Shown here piece by piece: positions 10,237 to 19,659 of a stretch of DNA of 56,198 nucleotides. A model generated the notes under the pieces. That model saw nothing but the letters and a program-made list of their open reading frames with translations. It was not told the DNA's origin and ran no database searches. The stretch is from NCBI GenBank assembly GCA_027669525.1, contig JAQEDJ010000011.1:1-56198 (forward strand), read 5' to 3'. The stretch's first letter is position 1, and each line of letters starts with the position of its first letter. This DNA comes from Coriobacteriaceae bacterium AM48-5. GTDB taxonomy: Bacteria > Actinomycetota > Coriobacteriia > Coriobacteriales > Coriobacteriaceae. The translations under genes were made by a program, and so were the position numbers.

Positions 10237-10267
10237 TGCTATACTAAAATCGAGATATAGTATAGCA
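10237..10267. promoter_or_regulatory. Autoregulatory operator of the toxin-antitoxin operon
   Basis: Perfect inverted repeat TGCTATACTA / TAGTATAGCA with an 11-base spacer, ending 11 bases before the antitoxin ATG. The arms contain TATACT and TAGTAT and so overlap likely -10 sequence. RelB/DinJ antitoxins bind such palindromes through their ribbon-helix-helix domain; that this one does is inference. Confidence 0.75.
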
Positions 10268-10278
10268 AAGGAGCTGAT

Positions 10279-10638
10279 ATGCCTACGTCAATACTCGACA
10301 CGCGGCCAGTTCAGATGAACGTGCGTATAGATCGCCAGCTCAAAGAGGCGGGAGACGCCGTCCTGACTCATATTGGCATGACGCCGTCACAAGCCGTTCG
10401 GACACTTTGGGAGTATCTGGTCGTTAACGGACGCATGCCCTCGAAGGGAGACGCGGCGGCTCCGGTTTCTGACGGAGTGGAGCCCCGGCGCATGGAGTCA
10501 AGGGCCGCGCAAGGCAGCCATATCGTTCGCGATTCGTGCCTCAAATACGGCATCCCCATCCCTGAGTTCTCGGGAGACTATGACGACCTCTATGAGGAGG
10601 CCATGGCGGAGCGCTATCCCGAGTGGGTGGAACTATGA
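10279..10638 (+). CDS. RelB/DinJ family antitoxin
   Basis: Ribbon-helix-helix antitoxin of 119 residues. The DNA-binding strand-helix-helix segment QMNVRIDRQLKEAGDAVL ... GMTPSQAVRTLWEYL covers residues 12-48 and matches the RelB/DinJ pattern. The acidic C-terminal tail ending EAMAERYPEWVEL would wrap the toxin. AAAGGAG gives a good ribosome site. Its stop overlaps the toxin start by four bases (ATGA), the usual coupling in type II modules. DinJ-type antitoxins usually pair with YafQ/RelE toxins, but the partner here is a PIN protein. Confidence 0.85.
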   Translation: MPTSILDTRPVQMNVRIDRQLKEAGDAVLTHIGMTPSQAVRTLWEYLVVNGRMPSKGDAAAPVSDGVEPRRMESRAAQGSHIVRDSCLKYGIPIPEFSGDYDDLYEEAMAERYPEWVEL

Positions 10639-11156
10639 GCACAGAAGGCGTCCTCAAGCTGTTAATCGATACCAACGTATGGATGGATTATTTTTCTGGC
10701 AGGTCCGACCGTACGGCAAATGTCGTCCATCTGATCGAGATTGCCGACGCCTCGGAGCGGATTGCCCTGTTTGCCTCGTCGCTTTCGGTCAAAGACGTTT
10801 CATATCTTGTCTCGGCGGCAATCAAGCAGGAGTGCCGAAGAAAGACTGGCTCACTGAGCGATAACGCCATTGCGGCGGCAGACGAAACGGCCTGGGCATG
10901 CGTTCGACAGATGCGCGAGCTAGCCCTCATCGCCCCGGTCGGTGCAGACGAGGTCTTCGACTCCTTTGTGTTCAAGTACCACCACAATGACTTTGAGGAC
11001 GACCTGATGCTGGGCGTCGCCAATCGCATTGATGCCGATTACGTCGTGACGGAGGACAAGAATCTTATTAAACATACCAATGGTGTATGCATTAATGTTC
11101 AACAGGCGTTGAGGTTGGTTGGGGGGTCCAACGTTCCCTCTGCGCAGCCCGTCTAA
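10635..11156 (+). CDS. PIN domain toxin (VapC-like)
   Basis: PIN-fold ribonuclease. The first acidic residue is in LLIDTNVWMDYF (Asp about 13), a central Glu lies in the helices around 55-90, and a late acidic pair lies in HNDFEDDLMLGVANRIDADYVVTED (about 125-150). These form the usual Mg-binding site. Length 173 residues from the ATG at 10635, chosen because it overlaps the antitoxin stop; a start 12 bases earlier is possible. Likely targets are tRNA or rRNA, known for VapC, but no target can be read from the sequence. Confidence 0.85.
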   Translation: MSTEGVLKLLIDTNVWMDYFSGRSDRTANVVHLIEIADASERIALFASSLSVKDVSYLVSAAIKQECRRKTGSLSDNAIAAADETAWACVRQMRELALIAPVGADEVFDSFVFKYHHNDFEDDLMLGVANRIDADYVVTEDKNLIKHTNGVCINVQQALRLVGGSNVPSAQPV

Positions 11157-11304
11157 CCTGCTTTATCTTGATAAAGTGGCGGTACCCCGCCGTTAGCCGA
11201 TGATGCGGGGGCGCTCGGCGTTTTCGACTGGTTTATGCACGCAAAGTCTGGGAATATACAAGGCGCATGTCTTACTGTCTAACCAGTTGCGCCAAGGAGG
11301 CACC

Positions 11305-12761
11305 ATGGACTACAAGATTACCGGCTACGAGCCCGCTCAGCTGTTCCATTTCTTTGAGGAGGTCAGCGCGATCCCCCGTGGGTCTGGCAACGAGAAAGGC
11401 ATCAGCGATTTCCTGGTTGCGTTTGCCAAGGAGCGCGGCCTCGATGTGTACCAGGACGAGGTCTACAACGTCATCATTCGCAAGCCCGCATCTGCCGGCG
11501 CCGAGAATGCCCCGACCGTGATGCTGCAGGGCCACATCGATATGGTGTGCGACAAGTTGGGCTCCGTTGAGCACGACTTTACGACCGATGGTATCGACCT
11601 GGTCGTCAAGGACGGCGTCCTCACCGCCAACGGTACCACCCTGGGCGCCGACAACGGTATCGCCGTCGCTCTGATGCTCACTGTTCTCGATGACGATTCG
11701 ATCGTTCACCCCGCCCTCGAGTGCGTATTCACCACCGACGAGGAGACTGGCCTGGTCGGCGCCGAGACGCTCGACAAGTCCCAGATTAGCGCCCGCACCA
11801 TGATTAACCTTGACTCCGAGGAAGAGGGCGTTGCCACCGTCAGCTGCGCCGGCGGCGTCGTCGTTACCTACACCTGCCCGATCGCGCGTGAGCACAAGAC
11901 CGGTAGCACCCTCACGCTCGACATCTCCGGCCTGCTGGGCGGTCACTCCGGCAGCGATATCCACCTGGAGCGCGGCAACGGCAACCTCATCATGGCCCGC
12001 ATCATCGACCGCCTGATGGTTGCCGGCGTGCCCGCCATCGTGAGCTTTAACGGCGGCACCAAGGACAACGCCATCAACCGTGAGTGCAAGGCTGTTCTGG
12101 TCTACGCCGACCACGCTGCCGCCGAGGCCGCGGCCCAGATCGCAAAGGGCATCATCGCCGACGTCACTGCCGAGCTCGAGGTCTTCGACCCCGGCTTTAC
12201 CTGCACCGTCGAGATTGCCGACAACGTTGATGTCGAGGCCATGGACGATAAGTCCGCGCTTGCCCTCATCCGCGCTCTGCGTCTTGCCCCTAACGGTGTG
12301 ATTCGCCGCAACGTCGCTACCGACGGCTCCGTCGAGGTTTCCTCCAACATCGGTGTGGTTGCCACTTCTGACGACGAGGTCAAGATTATGCTGTCCCCGC
12401 GCTCCTCGATCACCTCGCTGCAGAACGAGTTCAAGGACCGCCTGCAGACGCTGGCCGATGTCCTGGCTTCGACGCCAAGTTTGAGTTCGAGTATCCCGGC
12501 TGGAGCTATGCCGAGCATTCGCCGGTCCGCGACGTCTTTGTCGAGAGCTATCGCGAGCTCTTTGGCTCCGAGCTGCGCATCGAGTCCATTCACGCCGGCC
12601 TTGAGTGCGGCCTGTTTGCCGAGGCCCTGCACGGCCTGGACGCCATCGCCGTGGGCCCGACGCTCTCCGATGTCCACACCCCGGACGAGAGCATGGAGCT
12701 CGCTTCTGCCGAGCGCTTCTACGAGCTGCTCATCGACGTCCTCAAGCGCCTTGCCGCGTAA
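11305..12761 (+). CDS. pepD: Aminoacyl-histidine dipeptidase (M20 family, frameshifted)
   Basis: Zinc dipeptidase that cleaves Xaa-His and other dipeptides in the cytoplasm. M20 metal-binding motifs are visible: MLQGHIDMVCD (about 73-83), GADNGIAVA (about 115) and FTTDEETGLVGAE (about 145). The dimerisation region contains LLGGHSGSDIH. Near 12470 one G is missing (CTG GCT TC, should be CTG GGC TTC); restoring it gives a 485-residue protein ending at 12759 with the expected GLECGLFAE and VGPTLSDVHTP motifs. AAGGAGG at 11294-11300 sets the ATG at 11305. It lies between two toxin-type modules. Confidence 0.9.
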
Positions 12762-12818
12762 GGGTCGCGCTAGCAGCAGTTCGAGCCACGTGCTAGCGGA
12801 TTGCAAATGACATTACGA

Positions 12819-12862
12819 GAGGGGGCATCCGAACTTTTGCGACGGGTGCCCCCTCTTCTTTT
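12819..12862 (+). terminator. Intrinsic terminator after pepD
   Basis: Stem GAGGGGGCA / TGCCCCCTC followed by TTCTTTT, between convergent pepD and hipA. Confidence 0.85.
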
Positions 12863-12885
12863 AAGAAATGTGGATTGATTGGCGC

Positions 12886-14189
12886 CTAGCCCATATCCGC
12901 CTTGATGAGGTCGAGGGTGCGCTGGCAGTTTTCGCGGACGGGGCCGAGCATGTGCTCGCGCAGGTCCGCCATGCCGGGCAGGTCGGCGTATTCGTCCATG
13001 ATCTCTTCCATGCAAATGGGCACCTCGTAGGCGAGGTCCATCATGGTCGCAAAGCAAAACTTCTCGGATAGCCCGGCATCGGTGAGCGCCGCCTCCAGCG
13101 CGGGGTCGCCCATACCGTGGTATCGGCGGATAGCGCCTGGACCGATGCGCCCCACACGATTTTCGCCGCCAACGCTCATGGCAAGGCGCGCCCGGCGGCG
13201 CATGCGCTCGTATGCCAGCCCCGATGCGACATCGTACATTCGAGCCATCATGGCTGCGCCGTCGTTTCCAAGGAGCAGGGAATAGTTTTTCGCGTGCGCA
13301 TCCGGTGCGCCGATAATGGCGTTGAAGAACAGTATCTGCGTAAACAGATACAGGTTAAGTTGATGGTGGCTCGTAGTTACGAAGAGCTCTTGAATGTCGC
13401 GGGTGGTCGGGCCGCCGTCTGCCGTGTACTTTTGGGCGGGCATCACCCAAGTGCCTGACAGAGGTCTTCTTGATGTAGGCGCCTGATCGTTCCGTCTTCG
13501 ACTTTCACGCGGTCATAGCGCTCAACAATGAGGGCAGGTTCGTCCTCAAACATACGATATTCGACGTTTGCCGTTGCGATACCGGCGCGCTGGGCGCTTT
13601 TCATGCAGACAAACTCATTGAGAGCCTCGAGTTTAAATCCGATAACGCCATTTTTGAAAATATGCGTCGTGGGCGAGGACCCCATGCATTCGCACCAGCG
13701 GCCGTTTATGAACGCGAGTGCGAACTTGCCCTGGTTGCCTCCAAGTGACCAACTTTCATCTAGGCCCATCCACGATGCATCGCGGTCATCTCTGATCGAC
13801 TTGAGACGGAGAGCAATTTCGTGGTCGTCTATAGGGCGGTATTCGCCGGAGCGATGCAGGACGGCGTCGATATCTTCTTCGGCACAAAATTGCACGCCGC
13901 CCGGACAGTCGAGTCCGATACGGCTGAGCAGTGCAACGGGATTGTTGGGCCTAACGTCGAATTCGGCGGCAATCGCTTTTCGTTGGTCCTCGCTGTCGGG
14001 TAGAAGGCCAAACAGGTACGGATTCATGACCTGTTGTCCGTATGTGCGATTTGATACGGGTATGTTGGTCGATAGGGCTGGCCCGTCATAGTCATGATCG
14101 TAGGTAAAGCTGATAAGACCGTTCTCATCTTGCGTGAGCGTTCCCGCAGGTACGCCGCAAATAATGGTCCGAAGTGATGTTCTGGCCAT
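12886..14189 (-). CDS. hipA: HipA family serine/threonine kinase toxin (frameshifted)
   Basis: HipA kinases phosphorylate Glu-tRNA synthetase or related targets and cause growth arrest. The N-terminal HipA-N domain contains LPFGLLPDSE-like sequence (about 50-65). The kinase domain has LGGNQGKFAL (P-loop analogue), the signature HQEDLCQALG, the catalytic loop GAPDAHAKNYSLLL and the metal site MYDVAS. One G is missing near 13445 at LGVMPAQKY, which splits the gene into 248 and 186 residue frames; corrected length is 434. It lies three bases after hipB, so the two form an operon. The Lys of the usual GGxQPK is present as QGK. Confidence 0.87.
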
Positions 14190-14192
14190 TGG

Positions 14193-14663
14193 CTATTTCC
14201 CTTCGGGCTTGGTTTGGTTAGATGCGTTTGCGGCAATCGAGACTCCGAGATTGGACATGGCGAAATCGGCGAAGACCTCGTCGTAGAGTGCGGATGTAAA
14301 GGAGGTATCTGCAAGAGCCGGAATGGCGGTACTACGACGGTTGCGATGATGAGGACGTTGAGTGTGATGGCGCCTGGGGATGCTGCGAGGCAGCGGATTG
14401 TCATGCGGAGCGTCGACTGGTCGCTCATTTTTCGCTTCGCCGATATCCCCTTGAGCGGCGAGCACCAGTCCAAGAGCGTCGAAAATCGCCAGCAACTTGT
14501 CGAGTCGAATGCCCGTGGCATCGCCTAGCTCGAGCGATGCGAGCAGGCGCTCCGAAACGCCGGCTTTTTTAGCGAGGGCCGCACGGGTGATTTCCTGCGA
14601 CTCGCGTGCCTGACGCACATAGATGCCAGCTTGGCGTGGTGTGGTGATGGGAAGGGTATCCAT
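14193..14663 (-). CDS. hipB: HipB-like XRE antitoxin
   Basis: Helix-turn-helix protein, 156 residues from the ATG at 14663, which has GGAG six bases upstream; an earlier ATG at 14678 touches the operator and looks less likely. The XRE fold covers about residues 8-65 (QAGIYVRQARESQEITRA ... GVSERLLASLELG). A long polar linker (90-125) leads to a C-terminal segment around ALYDEVFADFAMSNLGVS that may contact HipA. HipB normally neutralises HipA and represses the operon. The linker is unusually long, and I cannot exclude an undetected frameshift there. Confidence 0.8.
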   Translation of the reverse strand: MDTLPITTPRQAGIYVRQARESQEITRAALAKKAGVSERLLASLELGDATGIRLDKLLAIFDALGLVLAAQGDIGEAKNERPVDAPHDNPLPRSIPRRHHTQRPHHRNRRSTAIPALADTSFTSALYDEVFADFAMSNLGVSIAANASNQTKPEGK

Positions 14664-14678
14664 GGCGATCTCCAACAT

Positions 14679-14717
14679 GCAGACTTTTGCATATCAGTAT
14701 GACATGCAAAAGTCTGC
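14679..14717. promoter_or_regulatory. hipBA operator
   Basis: Perfect 14-bp arms GCAGACTTTTGCAT / ATGCAAAAGTCTGC separated by 11 bases, immediately upstream of hipB. The position and symmetry fit binding of a dimeric XRE repressor. Confidence 0.75.
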
Positions 14718-14722
14718 ACGAA

Positions 14723-14754
14723 AAGGCCTCATGCAAAACTTTGCATGAGGCCTT
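14723..14754. terminator. 14-bp hairpin between hipB operator and mntP
   Basis: Stem AAGGCCTCATGCAA / TTGCATGAGGCCTT with a four-base loop. It follows mntP on the minus strand and so may end that transcript. It repeats the ATGCAAA of the hipB operator and might instead be a further repressor site. Confidence 0.5.
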
Positions 14755-14790
14755 GTACTGGCGTTGAGTTTTGAGCGATTGCGTTTGGCG

Positions 14791-15369
14791 TTACAGCGCC
14801 AAAATCCCCAGATGCTCAAGCAAGATCTTAAGTCCGATGAGGATGAGCACGATGCCGCCCACGATGGTGGCGGGTTTTTCGTAGCGTGCGCCAAAGGTGT
14901 GGCCAATCGCCACGCCGGCGACAGAGAAGATAAACGTTGCGACGCCGATAAGCGATACGGCGGGAACGATGTCGACCGAGAGTGCCGCAAACGAGATGCC
15001 TACGGCTAGGGCATCAATCGAGGTGGCGATGGCAAGGATTAGGTACTCGCCCAGGTCAATCCTCTCGGCATTCTTGTTGTCGCCTTCGTCCTCGTCCTCG
15101 GTAAAGGCCTCCCACAGCATTTTGCCGCCGATGAAGGCGAGCAGAATAAAGGCGATCCAGTGGTCGATGGGTCCGATGATGCCCATGAATTGACTGCCAA
15201 GCGCCCATCCGATTACGGGCATGCCGGCCTGAAAGCCGCCAAAGAACAGGCCGAGCACCGCGGCGACTTTAAGGTTGATCTTCTTCATGCCAAGGCCCTT
15301 GCAGATGGATACGGCAAAGGCGTCCATCGAAAGGCCAACGGCGAGCAGCACGAGCTCTGCGAGTCCCAT
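14791..15369 (-). CDS. mntP: Manganese efflux pump MntP
   Basis: Six-helix exporter that lowers cytoplasmic Mn(II). Two inverted three-helix repeats are visible, each with the conserved acidic helix: LSMDAFAVSICKGLG (about 13-27) and ATSIDALAVGISFAAL (about 110-125). A charged loop DEDEGDNKN lies between the halves. Length 192 residues is typical. The start at 15369 is taken at MGLAELVLL; upstream sequence belongs to the riboswitch and terminator. Regulation by a yybP-ykoY element directly upstream agrees with the function. Confidence 0.93.
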   Translation of the reverse strand: MGLAELVLLAVGLSMDAFAVSICKGLGMKKINLKVAAVLGLFFGGFQAGMPVIGWALGSQFMGIIGPIDHWIAFILLAFIGGKMLWEAFTEDEDEGDNKNAERIDLGEYLILAIATSIDALAVGISFAALSVDIVPAVSLIGVATFIFSVAGVAIGHTFGARYEKPATIVGGIVLILIGLKILLEHLGILAL

Positions 15370-15422
15370 AGTCTGGCTCTCTCTCTGCGGGCGGGCCCGC
15401 GTGTACCTCTTGGGGGAGTAAC

Positions 15423-15466
15423 AAAAAAGACCCGTGGCGTACGCGTTGCGCGCACAGCCACGAGTC
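15423..15466 (-). terminator. Riboswitch expression-platform terminator
   Basis: On the minus strand the stem starts ACTCGTGGC and ends GCCACGGGT, followed by CTTTTTTG. Its 5-prime arm overlaps the 3-prime edge of the riboswitch aptamer (GAACGAGACT), so ligand binding can compete with terminator folding. Confidence 0.8.
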
Positions 15467-15562
15467 TCGTTCATTAAGGCAAGCCAGGCCGCATCGGCCA
15501 GTGTGTTGACTTACCGCGCCACCGGAGGCGAACCCGGTCACGCGACTACTCCCTCATTCATG
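15464..15562 (-). ncRNA. yybP-ykoY manganese riboswitch
   Basis: Minus-strand RNA with the conserved aptamer elements GGGAGTAG, a GC-rich stem (GACCGGG ... CCGGTGGC), GTCAACACACTGG, and the terminal GAACGAGACT. Established members sense Mn(II) and switch on mntP-type genes by preventing termination. Here it sits about 95 bases upstream of mntP with a terminator between them. Confidence 0.85.
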
Positions 15563-15727
15563 TGAACCCCGATGCTACCACATAAGCAGCTCATTTGGGT
15601 TGGGGCTCTTTTGACTACCCCAGCGGTGTTCGCTCATTCTGTAAGCATCGGATTTCGCAAGCGCTGCGGGGACAAACCGTGAGAAACTATTTAGCGTTTA
15701 TGGAGCGTATACGATGGGAGCGATGCC

Positions 15728-16794
15728 TTGGATAAGAACGAGCTGCAAAAGCGTATGGAACAGGCTATTCGCCTGACTGCCCCCGGCCAGCCGATCCGCA
15801 CCGCCCTCGACATGATCATTGCTGGTCACCTGGGTGCCCTTATCTGCGTCGGCGACACCGAAAACGTACTCGCTGCCGGTAACGACGGCTTCCCGCTCAA
15901 CATTTCGTTTACCTCGAACCGCCTGTTCGAGCTTTCCAAGATGGACGGTGCCATCGTCATCGATGCGACCTCACCCAGATCCTGCGCGCCAACTTCCACC
16001 TCAATCCCGATCCCTCGCTCGCCACGAGTGAAACGGGCATGCGTCACCGTACTGCCGCTCGCATGTCGGTGCTCACCGACGCCATCGTGATCTCGGTTTC
16101 GGCTCGTCGTGCCGTCGTCAACGTGTACGTCCACGGTAAGAGCTACGAGATCCAGCCTGTCACCACCATCATGAGCTCGGTCAACCAGCTCGTCGCCACG
16201 CTCCAGACCACCCGTCAGTCGCTCGACCGCTCCCTGCTGCGTCTGACAGCCCTCGAGCTCGACGACTACGTTACGCTCGCCGACATTACCGGGATTTTCT
16301 CGAGCTTCGAGATCATGCAGCAGGCAAAGACCGAACTTAAGGATTGCATTGTCAAGCTGGGCAACCAGGGCAAGCTCGTGCAGATGCAGCTCGAGCAGCT
16401 CGCCGGCTCCAGCATGGATACCGAGTACGACCTGATGATTCGCGACTATGCGAGCGATTCCTCCGAGGCCAATGCCGAAAAGATCCGCGCCAACCTGAGC
16501 CGTATGACGCCCAAGGACTTGTCCGACCCGCAGCATGTGGCGGCGGTTCTGGGTTACGACGACCTGGACGAGGACTCCGTCATGACACCGCTGGGCCTGC
16601 GCACGCTTTCGCGCGTGTCCGTCGTGCGCGACGGCGTGGCCGAGAAGATCGTCGACGAGTATGGATCGCTGCAGGAGCTCATGGACGACATCAGCGAAGA
16701 TCCGGAGCGCCTGGGCGACTTTGGCGTCAACAACCCTGCCATTCTTGCGGACTCCCTGTACCGCATGAAGGGCACCAAACAGGGGAACGCATAA
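15728..16794 (+). CDS. disA: Diadenylate cyclase DisA (frameshifted)
   Basis: Makes cyclic di-AMP from ATP and scans DNA for damage. The DAC domain has the DGA motif (KMDGAIVID, about 72) and the RHR motif (MRHRTAAR, about 105). A helical spine and a C-terminal helix-hairpin-helix domain follow (VVRDGVAEKIVDEYGSLQELM, about 300-320). One G is missing near 15969 (GCG ACC, should be GCG GAC CTC), which disrupts VIDADLTQIL; the corrected length is 355 residues. A TTG start at 15728 is preferred because GGGAG ends eight bases before it. The stop overlaps the ispD start by one base. Confidence 0.9.
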
Positions 16795-17521
16795 TGGCGC
16801 CCGTATGCGCCGTGGTCGTTGCCGGCGGCAGCGGCCAGCGCTTTGGAAATCCCGGCGGCAAGCAGCTCGTTAACGTGGCGGGCCGTCCGCTCATGAGCTG
16901 GTCCATCCGTGCGTTCGATCGTAGCAACAAGGTCGGCCACATCGTGGTGGTGTGCCCTGCCGAGCGCCGTGCCGAGATGCGCCGCCTGGCCATCGACCCG
17001 TTTGACTATGACACGCCCATCAGTTTTGCCGATGCCGGCGACACCCGCCAGGACTCCACCCGTGCCGGCGTGCATGCGGTACCGGCGGGTTTCGAATATG
17101 TCGCCATCCACGACGGCGCCCGTCCGCTCATCACGACCGAGGCCATCGATCATGCGGTCGACGTGCTTATGGGTGACCGCTCGCTCGACGGCGTCGTGTG
17201 CGGCCAGCCGCGATCGACACGCTCAAGATCGTCGATGGCGATAATATCGTCGAGACGCCGCCGCGTGAGCTCTATTGGGCCGCGCAGACGCCGCAGATCT
17301 TTAGCGTCGATGCTATGAAGCGTGCCCATGCCACGGCGATTGCTGAGGGCTTTATCGGCACGGACGATTCGTCACTGGTCGAGCGCATGGGTGGGCGCGT
17401 CCGCTGCGTCCAGAGCCCGCGCGATAACCTTAAGGTGACGGTGCCCGAGGACCTGCGTCCCGTAACCGCGATTCTGCTCGGTCGCATGGCCGAGGGAGAG
17501 GACCTTCCCCATGTTCAGTAA
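16794..17521 (+). CDS. ispD: 2-C-methyl-D-erythritol 4-phosphate cytidylyltransferase (frameshifted)
   Basis: Transfers CMP to methylerythritol phosphate in the MEP pathway. The nucleotide-binding start is AVVVAGGSGQRFGNPGGKQ (residues 5-23), with the central HDGARPL motif (about 104) and the late FSVDAMKRAH and EDL-type endings. One G is missing near 17206 (CAG CCG CGA, should be CAG CCG GCG ATC). Restored length is 242 residues. The ATG overlaps the disA stop, and the last bases overlap ispF by 11, so disA-ispD-ispF are translated as a coupled unit. Confidence 0.92.
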
Positions 17522-18005
17522 CCTGCGCATTGGCCATGGCTACGACGTTCACCGTCTGGTGGAGGGGCGTCGATGTATCATCGGCGGGGTTGACATTCCC
17601 TACGAGCGCGGCCTGCTGGGCCACTCGGATGCCGATGTGCTCGCGCACGCCTTGGCCGACGCCATTCTGGGCGCCTGCCGCGGGGGAGACATCGGCAAGC
17701 TGTTCCCCGACACCGATCCCGCCTACGAGGGTGCTGACTCGATGGTGCTACTTGCCCGCGTGATGGACTATGCACGCGAGCTGGGCTTTGAGTTTGTCGA
17801 TGCCGATTGCACCATTGCCTGTCAGCAACCCAAGATCACTCCGCACCGCGATGCCATGCGCGCCAACCTTGCCCATGCCCTGGGCGTCGACGTGGAAAAC
17901 GTGGGCGTCGCCGCCACCACGACCGAAAAGCTCGGTTGGGAAGGCCAAGGCGAGGGAATTGGCGCCTGGGCCGTCTGCCTGCTACAGAAAACCGTTAAGG
18001 AGTAA
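17511..18005 (+). CDS. ispF: 2-C-methyl-D-erythritol 2,4-cyclodiphosphate synthase
   Basis: Zinc enzyme that cyclises CDP-methylerythritol 2-phosphate. The conserved GHGYDVHRL (residues 8-16) gives the metal Asp and His, followed by GLLGHSDADVLAHALADAIL and the C-terminal TTTEKLGWEGQGEGI. Length 164 residues is typical. It overlaps ispD by 11 bases in another frame and leads into cysS with a three-base gap. Confidence 0.96.
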   Translation: MFSNLRIGHGYDVHRLVEGRRCIIGGVDIPYERGLLGHSDADVLAHALADAILGACRGGDIGKLFPDTDPAYEGADSMVLLARVMDYARELGFEFVDADCTIACQQPKITPHRDAMRANLAHALGVDVENVGVAATTTEKLGWEGQGEGIGAWAVCLLQKTVKE

Positions 18006-18008
18006 CGA

Positions 18009-19473
18009 ATGCGTATCTACAACAGCGCTACCCATAAAAAGGAAGAGTTCCAGCCCATCGAGTCCGGCAAGGTCCGCATGTACGTGTGTGGCCCCACGGT
18101 CTACGACAACATCCACATCGGCAATGCCCGCACGTTCATCAGCTTTGACGTGATTCGTCGCTGGCTCATCGCGAGCGGCTACGAGGTCACGTTCGCCCAG
18201 AACCTCACCGATGTCGACGACAAGATCATCAAGCGCGCCAACGAGCAGGGCCGTACGGCTGCCGAGGTCGCGACGGAGTTCTCGGATAAGTTCATCGGCG
18301 TCATGCGCGCCGCCAACGTGCTCGATCCCGATGTGCGCCCCCGCGCCACCAAGGAGATCGGCCCCATGATCGCCATGATCAAGACGCTCATCGAGCAGGG
18401 CCACGCTTACGCCGCCGATAACGGCGACGTGTACTTTGCCGTGCGCAGCGATCCCAACTATGGCCAGGTCTCGGGCCGCAACATCGATGACCTTATGGTT
18501 GGTGCACGTATCGAGGAGAACGAGGACAAGAACGACCCGCTCGACTTTGCCCTGTGGAAGGCCGCAAAGCCCGGCGAGCCCAGCTGGCCGAGCCCCTGGG
18601 GCGAGGGCCGTCCCGGTTGGCACACCGAGTGCGCCGCCATGGTGCACCGCTACCTGGGCACCCCAATTGACATTCATGGCGGCGGCTCCGACCTTGCCTT
18701 CCCGCATCACGAGAACGAGTGCGCCCAGGCTACCTGCGCCTGGCACCAGGCTTTTCCAACACCTGGATGCACACGGGCATGCTGCTGGTTGACGGCGAGA
18801 AGATGTCCAAGTCGCTCGGAAACTTCTTTACGCTGGCCGAGGTCCTCGAGCAGCACTCCGCTGCCGCCCTGCGCCTGCTGATGCTGCAGACGAGTTATCG
18901 CTCGCCGCTCGACTTTTCTTGGGAGCGCCTGGAGGGTGCCGAGAACTCACTCACGCGTATCGCCGGAACGGTCGAGAACCTGCGCTGGGCCGCGAACCAT
19001 GCGACGGCCGATGCCGATGAGGCAGCATCCGAGGCGTTTGCCGCCAAGGCCGCCGAGACCCGCGCCACCTTTAAGGAGTGCATGGACGACGACTTTAACA
19101 CCGCCGGTGCCATGGGTGCCGTCTTTGGCTTTGTGACCGAGTGCAACCAATACCTGGAGCAGGCGGGCGATGCCGTCGACAAGGCCGCAGTCCTGGCTGC
19201 CGCCGATACGCTGGTTGAGCTGCTCGACACATTTGGCGTCGAGCTTCCCGAGCCCAAGGTCGAGCTGCCGCTGGGCCTGCTGGGCGTTGCCGCCGGTTTG
19301 GTTGCCTACGCGGGTGACGACGTGGACGAGGCCGCTGCCAAGATTCTCGAGCTCGCGCCGATGCCCGTGCCGCCAAGAACTGGGACCTGGCAGACGCCAT
19401 CCGCGACCAGCTCAAGGACCTGGGTCTGACGATTGAAGATACGGCCGCTGGTACCCGTATCAAGTCTCTCTAA
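18009..19473 (+). CDS. cysS: Cysteinyl-tRNA synthetase (two frameshifts)
   Basis: Class I synthetase for tRNA-Cys. The zinc/ATP site [17 protein letters not shown] (about 28-44) contains the HIGN signature, with [15 protein letters not shown] next. GWHTECAAM and [15 protein letters not shown] supply the other zinc ligands, and KMSKSLGN is the KMSKS loop. A missing G near 18751 (before FSNTWMHTG) and another near 19369 ([15 protein letters not shown]) split the gene; corrected length is 488 residues. It is in the disA-ispDF-cysS-rlmB-yacP order known from Gram-positive genomes. Confidence 0.92.
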
Positions 19474-19477
19474 TCCC

Positions 19478-19583
19478 TACGGGTTTCCCAAGCACCCGAC
19501 CTTGCCGTTCAAACCGTCGCTCGCGTACTCAAGTACGCGTCGCTCCTCTTTCACGGCAATCTCGGGCACTTGGAAAACCCGTA
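19478..19583. repeat. 106-nt foldback between cysS and rlmB
   Basis: Imperfect 30-bp arms (TACGGGTTT-CCAAG-CCCGA-TGCCG) face each other across a centre with the perfect hairpin CGCGTACT / AGTACGCG, which is bordered by GTCGCTC on both sides. The layout resembles the larger nested element at 54536-54752. It may end the cysS transcript, but there is no T-run. Confidence 0.65.
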
Positions 19584-19659
19584 CCGACCGCCCGAATTAA
19601 TATTCATGGGCGGTCGTTTATTTTGTTTCGTTTGATAATTGTGTTAAGGAGGTCGCTTT

